In this document: positions 41,050-48,517 of the stretch, in pieces
Numbering within the stretch: position 1 is the stretch's first letter
Layout of the letters: every line of letters begins with the position of its first letter
The notes under the pieces: generated by a model
The model's database searches: none
The model's input: the letters and a program-made list of their open reading frames with translations, nothing else
What the model was told of the DNA's origin: nothing
From: JAPUDQ01 sp964462335
GTDB taxonomy: Bacteria; Patescibacteriota; Saccharimonadia; Saccharimonadales; Saccharimonadaceae
Length of the DNA: 64,000 nucleotides
Direction of reading: 5' to 3'
Assembly: GCA_964462335.1 (NCBI GenBank)
Contig: CAYWYG010000001.1
Coordinates: 17,091-81,090 of the forward strand
Position numbers and translations under genes: made by a program

Positions 41050-41078
41050 TGACACGTATACATTAGCATGATATATTG
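41050..41078 (+). promoter_or_regulatory. Promoter of leader ORF and MFS gene
   Basis: TTGACA, 17-nt spacer, TATATT, ending just before the 35-codon leader ORF. A near-consensus promoter. Confidence 0.7.
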
Positions 41079-41086
41079 AAAGAGTT

Positions 41087-41194
41087 ATGAAACAACGTAC
41101 AGCCACATTGAGTCTATACCCGACGCAGATCTCTGCGAATGCGGGTTATGTCGTCATGAATGACTCGCACAATGCGGCTCCTATTGTTTCCTAA
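41087..41194 (+). CDS. 35-aa leader ORF upstream of MFS exporter
   Basis: An ORF beginning directly after a strong promoter (KQRTATLSLYPTQISANAGY). It is followed 31 bp later by an intrinsic terminator and then, after ~110 nt, by the SD-led MFS exporter. This arrangement (leader peptide, terminator, efflux gene) is the one known from translation-attenuation control of resistance genes. I infer a regulatory leader peptide. The peptide itself matches nothing I know. Confidence 0.45.
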   Translation: MKQRTATLSLYPTQISANAGYVVMNDSHNAAPIVS

Positions 41195-41225
41195 GATACC
41201 AAAATATTTCGAATCGATAGCGAGC

Positions 41226-41246
41226 CTCCGACCAGGAGGTTTTTTG
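41226..41246 (+). terminator. Terminator in the MFS leader
   Basis: CCTCC-GACCA-GGAGG followed by six T, between the leader ORF and the exporter gene. Conditional read-through is possible. Confidence 0.75.
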
Positions 41247-41359
41247 ATCGCCACAGAACCTGCGCCGGAGACTCCCTTTCGCTCCGAATACGAAACCGCA
41301 TATGCGACCGTACGAGCGAACGCACATTGTCATCACTACCTAACATCGAGGAGAATCTC

Positions 41360-42553
41360 ATGCATAACCCATACTACCGCAGTCTGCGTCTCTTGCAGCT
41401 CGAATCTGTTGCCACGGCAATGGTGTTTGCGATGCCAATTCTCACAATCTACTTCAAAGACGAGATCGGGATGAGTCTCGCGCAAGTCGGACTCAGCCAA
41501 GCTGCTTTCACCATCCCCCTGCTATTACTCAACGTTGTGAGCGGCTGGATCGCTGATACGTTTAGTCGGCGCTGGTGTAACTTTTTTGGCGATGCACTTG
41601 AAGTTGTCGGGTTTTTAGTCTATGCGTGCGCCACCAGTTTCTGGCAAATAGTCGGCGCAGAGGTATTGCTCGGTATCGGAGTCGCATGTAGCACCGGTGC
41701 TGATACGGCACTTTTCAAAGCATATACCGACCGACTGAAAATCAGCTATGAACGTGTATCTGCTCAGACCAATGAGTGGCGGACACTGGGCGAGATGTGC
41801 GCGGTCGGAGTCGGTGGCGTGGTCGGGGCGTACAACCCCCGACTTGCTATCGGTCTATCGGCGGCAAGCTGCGCCGTCGGCGCAGTACTATCATATCTTG
41901 TCATCGAAGATGGAGAGCGACGTGCGAGACCGAAGGGCACATTCGTCGCGATACTACGGCACGCCGTCGCCGACATGGTGCGTATCACCCGCTACAGCCT
42001 CCACGGTCACGCGCCATTGGCCTGGCGGGTTATCGGCTATGCAGTGGGTCGCAATGTCACGCATGCGTTGATATGGATGCTGACACCGTTGCTCGTGCTC
42101 GCTGGAGTCCCTGCCCAGATCATCGGTATTGGCTGGATGCTCAATCTCGCTGCGGTGTGGCTGGGGTCGCGGGTCGCACGCCGCGCTAGCCTCGCGCTCA
42201 CCGATGCCCAACGCTACGGCGTAGCTCTCGTGGTATTTGTTATCGCCGCAGGCGGTTTGTCGATCAATGTATCCCTGGTGACGATCGGTCTATATGCGGG
42301 TTATGGCTTCATACGAGGCTGGATCGCATCAGTCATGCCGCCAATGGTACAAATGCATACACCTGCCGATATGCAGTCTACTGTCATGAGCGTCAGCGGG
42401 ACGATCGGCAATCTGATCTATATACCGCTGGTGTGGGGCTTTAGCGCACTAGGCGATTGGTCACCACAGTGGTCAGTCCTCGCAAATCTCGTGCTATTTG
42501 CCCCGATCATGATGCTGATCACCCGCAAACTCTCCATCAATGAAAGGAAGTGA
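41360..42553 (+). CDS. MFS transporter
   Basis: 397 aa from an ATG with GAGGAG upstream. Twelve hydrophobic helices are expected. The MFS loop motif between helices 2 and 3 is GWIADTFSRRWCNFFGDAL (GxxaDrxgRR type). Helix 1 starts LLQLESVATAMVFAMPILTIYF. There is no substrate-specific motif that I can name; drug/proton antiport is the commonest role. Its expression is probably governed by the upstream leader ORF and terminator. Confidence 0.85.
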   Translation: MHNPYYRSLRLLQLESVATAMVFAMPILTIYFKDEIGMSLAQVGLSQAAFTIPLLLLNVVSGWIADTFSRRWCNFFGDALEVVGFLVYACATSFWQIVGAEVLLGIGVACSTGADTALFKAYTDRLKISYERVSAQTNEWRTLGEMCAVGVGGVVGAYNPRLAIGLSAASCAVGAVLSYLVIEDGERRARPKGTFVAILRHAVADMVRITRYSLHGHAPLAWRVIGYAVGRNVTHALIWMLTPLLVLAGVPAQIIGIGWMLNLAAVWLGSRVARRASLALTDAQRYGVALVVFVIAAGGLSINVSLVTIGLYAGYGFIRGWIASVMPPMVQMHTPADMQSTVMSVSGTIGNLIYIPLVWGFSALGDWSPQWSVLANLVLFAPIMMLITRKLSINERK

Positions 42554-42558
42554 TGCCA

Positions 42559-42586
42559 CCCCGCCGCAGTCACGCGGCGGGGTTTT
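42559..42586 (+). terminator. Terminator after MFS gene
   Basis: CCCCGCCGC / GCGGCGGGG, loop AGTCAC, followed by TTTT. Confidence 0.8.
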
Positions 42587-42629
42587 CCTGTCTCGCTGAA
42601 CTAACTATCTCATTTTTCTATGCGCGAAC

Positions 42630-42671
42630 CATATATTCTCCATCACCGATCGGGCGTGGTGAATATAAAGT
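42630..42671. repeat. Palindromic hairpin repeat, copy A
   Basis: A partly self-complementary element. Its 28-nt core (42640-42667) recurs exactly, in inverted orientation, at 49833-49860. It lies between the MFS terminator and the end of the minus-strand unknown gene. Confidence 0.6.
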
Positions 42672-42727
42672 TTATTGAGATGATGCGCGTTTGTGGACTG
42701 AGATACGTCTCGAGATATATGGAGATA

Positions 42728-43216
42728 TTATTGGGTTTTGATCTGTTTGTACGTTGCCTTTACGCTCGGGCGCCAGCCGGTGATAGCTTCGGCGTCAAAT
42801 TGATTGATGACACCGCCGGTGATCTCGGAGATGCTGACGAGTGCGGGGTTGTACGGTGCCATCATGCGATAAAATCGCAGATCGAGATCGGATATGTGAT
42901 GGCGGCCAGGATAGGCGTGCTTGAATTTGTCGAGGGCGACCTCATCGAAATAGTTTGGTCGGCCTTTGGGCGCACAGTACGCCTCAGCTTTCAGTCCCAT
43001 ACGGAGGATGATCTTCCGTACATCGCCAAGGGTCAGGGGAGCAGAGCCCGTGACCAGCGTATACATCTTGTTTTTCGTCGTGATGAAGACACTAGCCTGA
43101 GCGCTACGACCCGCCGGTACACCCCTTACCAGCACTTTCTCTATATCGACCGCCACCCCGAAGCTATCCTTCGCCATCTCCTCCAGCGCAATATCGTCGA
43201 AAATCTCGCTATTCAT
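42728..43216 (-). CDS. Hypothetical protein, 162 aa
   Basis: A soluble alpha/beta protein that I cannot assign. ASVFITTKNKMYTLVTGSAP, LTLGDVRKIILRMGLKAEAY and CAPKGRPNYFDEVALDKFKHAY suggest a compact domain with a short conserved Cys-Ala-Pro-Lys stretch; one might suspect TfoX- or YbaK-like folds, without proof. TATAGT (43233-43228) is 11 nt upstream of the ATG. It diverges from the small RNA promoter at 43256. Confidence 0.6.
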   Translation of the reverse strand: MNSEIFDDIALEEMAKDSFGVAVDIEKVLVRGVPAGRSAQASVFITTKNKMYTLVTGSAPLTLGDVRKIILRMGLKAEAYCAPKGRPNYFDEVALDKFKHAYPGRHHISDLDLRFYRMMAPYNPALVSISEITGGVINQFDAEAITGWRPSVKATYKQIKTQ

Positions 43217-43255
43217 ATCTGTAGATTACTATAGCATAATTTTTTGAAAAAAGTA

Positions 43256-43284
43256 TTGACATAATTATGTTTATAGTCTATAAT
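43256..43284 (+). promoter_or_regulatory. Consensus promoter of a small RNA
   Basis: TTGACA (43256-43261), 17-nt spacer, TATAAT (43279-43284): an exact vegetative consensus and the strongest promoter in the window. Confidence 0.9.
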
Positions 43285-43290
43285 AAGAAT

Positions 43291-43466
43291 AAGGTTCGCT
43301 GCACCTTGTCCTATTTGGGCAAACACAGTGGTTGCGAACCAGTTTAAGGTTGACGTCACAAACTTGAGCCATCATAGACGTCAAGCGATCCTCCTAGATG
43401 GCCACACCGATGCCGGCGAGCTCTGTCTCGCCCTAAAGCGAGCATCCCGCCGGCATCGGTTTTTTC
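43291..43466 (+). ncRNA. Candidate small RNA, ~175 nt, three hairpins
   Basis: Transcription from the consensus promoter should run to the terminator ACCGATGCCGGC / GCCGGCATCGGT plus T6 (43406-43466). Inside are two more closed domains, GGTTCGC...GCGAACC (~43302-43349) and TTGACGTC...GACGTCAA (~43353-43386). No ORF with a start signal is present. A second short terminator (CCACC-ACTA-GGTGG-T7, 43472-43494) follows. It does not match 6S, SRP, tmRNA or RNase P RNA. Confidence 0.65.
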
Positions 43467-43549
43467 AAGCGCCACCACTAGGTGGTTTTTTTGTTTTCAT
43501 CATTCATCTTTCTTCCTTCTTCTTTCTCTCATCTTGTATACTTAAACCA

Positions 43550-46500
43550 ATGGAGTTTACACGTAGGTACAAAGCGCTCAACGCAGCGCAAAAGGAGGCC
43601 GTCGATACCATCGATGGTCCCGTCATGGTCGTGGCGGGGCCAGGGACGGGCAAGACCGAGCTGCTCAGTGTGCGTGTCGCCAATATCCTGGACAAAACTG
43701 ACGCGCTGCCAAGCAATATCTTGTGCCTGACATTTACCGATAGCGGCGCGGTCGCCATGCGCGAGCGCTTGGCTGGGCTGATCGGACCCGAAGCCTACAA
43801 AGTCGCCATCCATACGTTTCATAGTTTTGGTACCGAAATCATCAACCAGTTTGGCGAGTATTTTTACCATGGCGCACATTTTCGTCCAGCCGATGAGCTG
43901 AGCAGCTACGAGATCCTGAGCGAACTGCTCGAAAAATTACCACACGACAACCCGCTCGCGAGCACAATGAACGGTCAGTTCACCCACCTGCGCGATCTGC
44001 AGAGCGCCATATCTGATCTCAAAAAATCTGGTCTCACGCCTGACGAAGTCGGCATGATACTCGACCGCAATGATGCATTTGCCGAGTGGCTACAGCCGCG
44101 GCTGCAACCAGTTTTCGGTGAGCGCCTCAGCAAAAAGTTATTTCCTGCGATCGAAGCACTCGCCGACGAGATACATAATTACGACGAAGACCCGCTCAAT
44201 CTCATCGGCTACAAACCGCTCTGCCGCGTAATATGGGAAAGTCTACAGGCGGCCGTGGATGAAAGTATCGTCGACTCAACGACCAAACCGCTCAGTGCAT
44301 GGAAAAAATCGTACCTGGCTAAAAACGCCCATGACGACGTGATCCTACGTGATGCGCGCATCTCTCCAAAGCTACGCGCGGCATCTCAGATCTACTATGA
44401 ATATCTGGTCGCCATGCAGTCGCATGAGCTCTATGATTTTGACGACATGATCTTGCGTGTCGTCCACGCAATGGAAGTCTTTACCGAGCTACGAAGCGAT
44501 CTGCAAGAAACCTATCAATACATCCTCGTCGATGAGTTTCAAGACACCAACGATGCTCAAATGCGGCTCATTTGGAATCTGACGAATAACCCCGCCAGCG
44601 AGGGACGGCCAAACCTCATGGTTGTCGGCGACGATGATCAGGCTATCTATCGTTTCCAGGGTGCGACCATGAGCAATATCCTGGACTTTACGAGTCGCTA
44701 CTGGGACGTCGCCGTCATCACACTGACTGACAATTATCGCTCGCGTGCCGACATATTGCAGCTGGCTCGTGCGGTGATAGTACAGGGGAGCGAACGGCTC
44801 GAAACGAGCCTGGGTATCGATAAAACATTGACAGCACACTACGATGTGACCGCGACTAATAGCATATCACCACTCAGGACAAACGCCCGAGCGCTTGTTG
44901 ATGAACCCGTGTCTTACTCGGGCTTGGCCGGGAAGGCCAATTGTCCTTCGGGCGATATGCCATCAGTCGCTTTCAACACATATGCGTCCGAGCACGAAGC
45001 CCGCCACGCACTCGCTCGGCAGATCGCGGCTGATTACCGCACGGATTCATCGGCCAGCCGCGCCGTCATCGCCCGCAATCATCGCCAGCTCGCCGCACTC
45101 ATCCCGCACCTGCAAGCCATCGGCATCCCGCTGCGCTATGAACGCCAAGACAATGTACTAGATAGTGAACCAGTCCAGCAACTGGAGCTCGTCGGGCGCA
45201 TCGTCCAGTACATCGCTGAGCAACGTTTCGACGATGCCAACGCACTCCTCCCTGAGCTGCTCGCCCATCCCGCGTGGGGTGTATCGGCGATGGATGTCTG
45301 GCGGCTCAGCCTGCGCGCTCATCGCGATCACATCTACTGGCTCGAGGCGATGCTGACGAGCGACGGGACGCTCCGGCAGATCGCCGAATGGCTCATCGTC
45401 GCTTCGCATTATGCAAAAAACGAGCCGCTCGAATACATGATCGATCACCTGTTTGGTGTCATTGAAGCACAATTGAGCGACGACGCTCGAGACGAAAGTA
45501 CATCTGATACAACTCCATCCCAGGAGGAATTTGTCTCGCCATACCGCGCCTATTTCTTTCCGCATGAGAGTCTCGATACCCAGCCAGGGCGCTACCTCGC
45601 ATGGCTCGATGCCCTGCAACGCATCCGCACGAGCTTGCGCGAATTTCGTCCCGGTGATGTCTTGCAGCTCATCGACATGATCGAGTTTTTGGATCTACAC
45701 CGCGAGATGGAACTAGCGATCCATGGACGAGGCGAGGTCGAGCACGATGAGTCGGCCGTCACATTGCTCACCGCACACAAGAGCAAAGGCCTCGAGTTTG
45801 ATGCGGTCTACATCACCGACGCGATCGAATCGATTTGGGGCAGTAGTGCCCGCACGCGCGCCCGCTTGATCCAATTTCCGTCCAATCTGCCACTCGCTCC
45901 AGCTGGCGACAGTGATGACGAACGCCTCCGCCTGCTCTACGTCGCACTGACGCGGGCGCGTGATCAGCTGTCGTTGTGGTCAGGGCGGGTAAGTGACGGC
46001 GGCAAAGATCTCCTGCCGGTCGGGTCGATCCCGACTGATTGCGTGACGATGACCAGCCATGAGGCGTTGCCGCATCTCGAGCAGATCGCCGCTGCTGAGC
46101 ACGATTGGCGAACGCCGCTTTTCGATGTCGCCTCAGCGACAAAAGACCAGGCGCTCCGGCCAACCCTCGATCACTACAAACTGAGTGCCACCCACCTCAA
46201 TCATTTTCTCGATGTCTCGCGCGGCGGTCCGCAGCTATTTTTGCTACACAATCTCCTGCGGTTTCCGCAGATGATGGGGGTCAGTGCTGCCTACGGCTCG
46301 GCTATCCATACGACATTGCAACGGGCACATGCTCATCTCGCCTCGACGGGTAAACGACGCCCGGTCGAGGATGTCCTCCATGACTACGAGGAGCATCTCA
46401 GGCGTCATCAGCTATCTGATACTGATTTTGGCAGACAACTGCAGCGCGGCTCGCAGGTCCTGACGGCATTTCTTACTCAGCGATATGACAGCTTCACGCC

Positions 46501-46972
46501 GCATCAGCTCGTCGAACGTGATTTTCGCACCGAGTCGATCCTCGTCGGCGAGGCGCTGATCACTGGCGCGATCGACCTCATCGATATCGATCACGATGAA
46601 AAGACGATATTTATCACGGATTATAAGACCGGTTCTGCTGTACGAACATGGCAGGGTAAAACAGACTACGAAAAGATCAAACTGCACCACTATGAGCAGC
46701 AGCTCATGATGTACCGGTTGCTCATCGAAAATTCCCGTCAATTTCGCGACTACGCCGTCACCGGCGCCCGGGTCGAGTTCGTCGAACCAGATGAAAAAGA
46801 CGAGGTCATACTACTGGACTATGTCTACGACGAGGCGAAAATGGCTGAGTTTCGCCGTCTGATCGATGCGGTCTGGGGGCGTATCCAGAAGCTTGATTTT
46901 GATCTCGATGATGACTATGAGGCGAGTATCAAAGGCATCGTGGCATTTGAGCATGATTTGCTAGAATCGTGA
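43550..46972 (+). CDS. UvrD/AddA-like helicase fused to a PD-(D/E)XK nuclease domain
   Basis: 1140 aa from the ATG at 43550, chosen because TATACT (43537-43542) lies 7 nt before it and the protein then starts EFTRRYKALNAAQKEAV. A longer GTG frame would run through the upstream RNA terminator. Superfamily-1 motifs: VAGPGTGKTELL (I), LVDEFQDTNDAQM (II), VVGDDDQAIYRFQGA (III), LTDNYRS (IV), TAHKSKGLEFDAVYI (V), LLYVALTRARDQL (VI). The C-terminal RecB-like nuclease shows GAIDLIDIDHDE and FITDYKTGS. It likely resects double-strand breaks. No AddB/RecC partner is nearby. A hairpin-rich in-frame insert (~44900-44960) breaks the region after motif IV. Confidence 0.9.
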   Translation: MEFTRRYKALNAAQKEAVDTIDGPVMVVAGPGTGKTELLSVRVANILDKTDALPSNILCLTFTDSGAVAMRERLAGLIGPEAYKVAIHTFHSFGTEIINQFGEYFYHGAHFRPADELSSYEILSELLEKLPHDNPLASTMNGQFTHLRDLQSAISDLKKSGLTPDEVGMILDRNDAFAEWLQPRLQPVFGERLSKKLFPAIEALADEIHNYDEDPLNLIGYKPLCRVIWESLQAAVDESIVDSTTKPLSAWKKSYLAKNAHDDVILRDARISPKLRAASQIYYEYLVAMQSHELYDFDDMILRVVHAMEVFTELRSDLQETYQYILVDEFQDTNDAQMRLIWNLTNNPASEGRPNLMVVGDDDQAIYRFQGATMSNILDFTSRYWDVAVITLTDNYRSRADILQLARAVIVQGSERLETSLGIDKTLTAHYDVTATNSISPLRTNARALVDEPVSYSGLAGKANCPSGDMPSVAFNTYASEHEARHALARQIAADYRTDSSASRAVIARNHRQLAALIPHLQAIGIPLRYERQDNVLDSEPVQQLELVGRIVQYIAEQRFDDANALLPELLAHPAWGVSAMDVWRLSLRAHRDHIYWLEAMLTSDGTLRQIAEWLIVASHYAKNEPLEYMIDHLFGVIEAQLSDDARDESTSDTTPSQEEFVSPYRAYFFPHESLDTQPGRYLAWLDALQRIRTSLREFRPGDVLQLIDMIEFLDLHREMELAIHGRGEVEHDESAVTLLTAHKSKGLEFDAVYITDAIESIWGSSARTRARLIQFPSNLPLAPAGDSDDERLRLLYVALTRARDQLSLWSGRVSDGGKDLLPVGSIPTDCVTMTSHEALPHLEQIAAAEHDWRTPLFDVASATKDQALRPTLDHYKLSATHLNHFLDVSRGGPQLFLLHNLLRFPQMMGVSAAYGSAIHTTLQRAHAHLASTGKRRPVEDVLHDYEEHLRRHQLSDTDFGRQLQRGSQVLTAFLTQRYDSFTPHQLVERDFRTESILVGEALITGAIDLIDIDHDEKTIFITDYKTGSAVRTWQGKTDYEKIKLHHYEQQLMMYRLLIENSRQFRDYAVTGARVEFVEPDEKDEVILLDYVYDEAKMAEFRRLIDAVWGRIQKLDFDLDDDYEASIKGIVAFEHDLLES

Positions 46973-46996
46973 TTTTACGTTTTATATAATTACAAA

Positions 46997-47486
46997 GGTC
47001 TAGCAAACCATAGGTTTGCCTATACCTGACACTTTGTGCCGACAAAGTGTCGCAAAACTCCTGGGCGGCTTCAGCTATATCGGGTGCCTCACCGTCTCAT
47101 GACAGGTCACGCCAAGACCTCCGTCGAACTCCGGCCCATTTGTATTTATTTTAGATGATGACAAATGGGTTTAGTTGGCGTGAATCATCCCTGTCATGAT
47201 CCAGCTCGTCACTCGACATACCTTGCAGATGCCCAGACCCGATTCGCCTACTGGCGAAAACCTGCGGTTGGCTTAGCTGCATAACACTGTAATTCAGTGC
47301 GGTTCACGTCGCTCTCGACGTACTCTGCGACGTATGTTATCAGGCGCACAATCTCACAAAACCGAGGACTGTTTGAACGGAGTTATAAGCGCCAATGGCG
47401 CTTATAACGAAGAGAGTTCCGCAGGTGATTGTACGCCCTAACCAACATCGGCCAGAGTACCAAGGAGCCGCGACTTGGCTTTTTTG
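46997..47486 (+). ncRNA. Large structured RNA candidate, unknown class
   Basis: Between the helicase stop and a terminator (CCAAG...CTTGG plus T6, 47460-47486) lie ~490 nt with no gene but many perfect stems: 47028-47037 with 47042-47051, 47097-47106 with 47190-47199, and 47108-47115 with 47175-47182. Also 47135-47143 pairs with 47161-47169, and 47382-47393 with 47397-47408. GGGCG (47063) can close with CGCCC (47434). TATAAT at 46985-46990 could start it. A reading frame ending Leu-Ala-Ala-stop at ~47283 recalls tmRNA, but no tRNA-like ends are found. Confidence 0.6.
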
Positions 47487-47672
47487 CTTCTTTTTGTGCT
47501 AAGACAAAAAGAAGGCGCTGCTTCTGGCGCTCCAGAAGATGATAGTTCTTGCGTCACAAGAACCAAAAAACCATTGACTCTCATCTCAAAAAATGTTATC
47601 TTAGTAACCAACTGCAGGGAAGTTGACACGTGATCCACCCGGATCGCCGCGCTTCTCACGCGCAGATCGTAC

Positions 47673-47828
47673 ATGAAGGAAGTGGCTCAGTTGGCGAAGT
47701 GCAACGTCTGCAAGGACACCAAGGTCTGCCAGGGCTGCAAGGGCCGCAACCAGAAGTGCTCATGTGGCACCTGGGATGCGCTCGCCGGTGTGAACCGCGG
47801 TGGCGGGAAATGCCAAGCCTGCAAGTGA
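47673..47828 (+). CDS. Cys-rich zinc-ribbon miniprotein, 51 aa
   Basis: A short ORF rich in Cys and Lys: CNVCKDTKVCQGCKGRNQKC, then CSCGTWD and a final CQACK. Four CxxC or CxC pairs point to two small zinc knuckles. Codons are strongly G/C-ending (AAG, GTC, TGC, GGC), as in the gene at 40.5 kb. It lies between the large structured RNA and tRNA-Arg. There is no good ribosome-binding site or nearby -10, so expression is uncertain. The family is unknown. Confidence 0.5.
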   Translation: MKEVAQLAKCNVCKDTKVCQGCKGRNQKCSCGTWDALAGVNRGGGKCQACK

Positions 47829-47853
47829 CCAACCGCCGGCGTCAGTCGGTCCC

Positions 47854-47927
47854 GCCTGTTTAGCTCAGAATGGCAGAGCACCCACGTTCTAAGTGGGAGG
47901 ACGCCGCCTCGAAAACGGCAACAGGCT
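47854..47927 (+). tRNA. tRNA-Arg (anticodon TCT)
   Basis: Acceptor GCCTGTT / AACAGGC, D-arm AGCTCAGAATGGCAGAGC, anticodon stem CCCAC / GTGGG with loop GTTCTAA (anticodon TCT), T-arm GCCG...CGGC with loop CTCGAAA. CCA is not encoded, unlike tRNA-Gln in this window. The T-loop begins C instead of T, a small oddity. Confidence 0.88.
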
Positions 47928-47930
47928 CTA

Positions 47931-48412
47931 GGACAGGTGCTGTATCGCGTCTCATACACGACGCAGCACGTGTCCGCACGACCTGCTCGGGTTCGCCTAG
48001 AGCGGGGGTCTCGTTGGGGAGAGCGAGACCGAGGGTGCGGCGGGGTGAGCAGAAGCTCCGCCGCACCCGACCAAACTTCCTTTATCACAACCCAAAGACT
48101 GAACGGTGGGAAAGGTTTTTCCTGATTTTCTGCTCACGCAGAATCTCAAGGCAATCCCAGGCTCTTCACTGAGCGTTCTCACCGTTCACCATACCACCGA
48201 GGCGGGGCTGCGACCACCTGCGCGCCCCGTCTCGGTGCCTTACATACGACGATATTACATCACTGCGTTAAACGGCGCGCGTGGAAAGTGATATGTCGTC
48301 GCATGAGGTTGTGCCAGAGTAGTGACCGAGCTCACCGATGACTATCGGAATGAGCGTGAGGAGCTACTCTGGCACGACCAGACCTTGAGCCTGCATCCAC
48401 GCAGGCTCTTTT
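47931..48412 (+). ncRNA. Structured RNA candidate downstream of tRNA-Arg
   Basis: About 480 nt without a convincing gene but dense in strong stems: GGACA/TGTCC, GGTCTCG/CGAGACC (48007-48030), an 11-bp stem 48033-48043 with 48058-48068, and TGAACGGTG/CACCGTTCA (48100-48188) enclosing TTCTGC/GCAGAA. Further stems are 48195-48208 with 48224-48237 and GTGCCAGAGTAG/CTACTCTGGCAC (48311-48375), followed by the terminator AGCCTGC/GCAGGCT plus T4 (48388-48412). The RNA may be cotranscribed with tRNA-Arg. The class is unknown. Confidence 0.5.
48388..48412 (+). terminator. Terminator of the tRNA-Arg downstream RNA
   Basis: AGCCTGC-ATCCAC-GCAGGCT followed by CTTTT. Confidence 0.8.
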
Positions 48413-48457
48413 CAATTGGAACTTTTTCCGCTTTCCGCTTAAGCGAGCACGGCTCGC

Positions 48458-48500
48458 GCCACCATCTCCCACCTACTATCTACCATCTACCAATAAATGC
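48458..48500. repeat. Short-word array before dus
   Basis: Words CACCATCTCC/CACCTACTATCTACCATCTA upstream of the dus promoter (TATACT, 48501-48506). Confidence 0.5.
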
Positions 48501-48517
48501 TATACTATACCCCTGTT

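Noticed and set aside
42728..43216. TfoX-like competence protein
   Set aside because: Length and a few residues suggest it, but no family motif could be confirmed; kept as hypothetical.
43328..43549. N-terminal extension of the helicase from a GTG at 43328
   Set aside because: It would translate through a small RNA and its T-tailed terminators. A -10 box lies 7 nt before the ATG at 43550.
46997..47486. tmRNA gene (a reading frame ends Leu-Ala-Ala-stop at about 47283)
   Set aside because: No tRNA-like 5' or 3' ends, no T-arm TTCGAxTCC and no CCA could be found on either side or in permuted order, so the LAA-stop may be chance.
48106..48291. 61-codon frame downstream of tRNA-Arg
   Set aside because: It lies in a run of strong RNA stems, with no ribosome-binding site and no protein-like composition.
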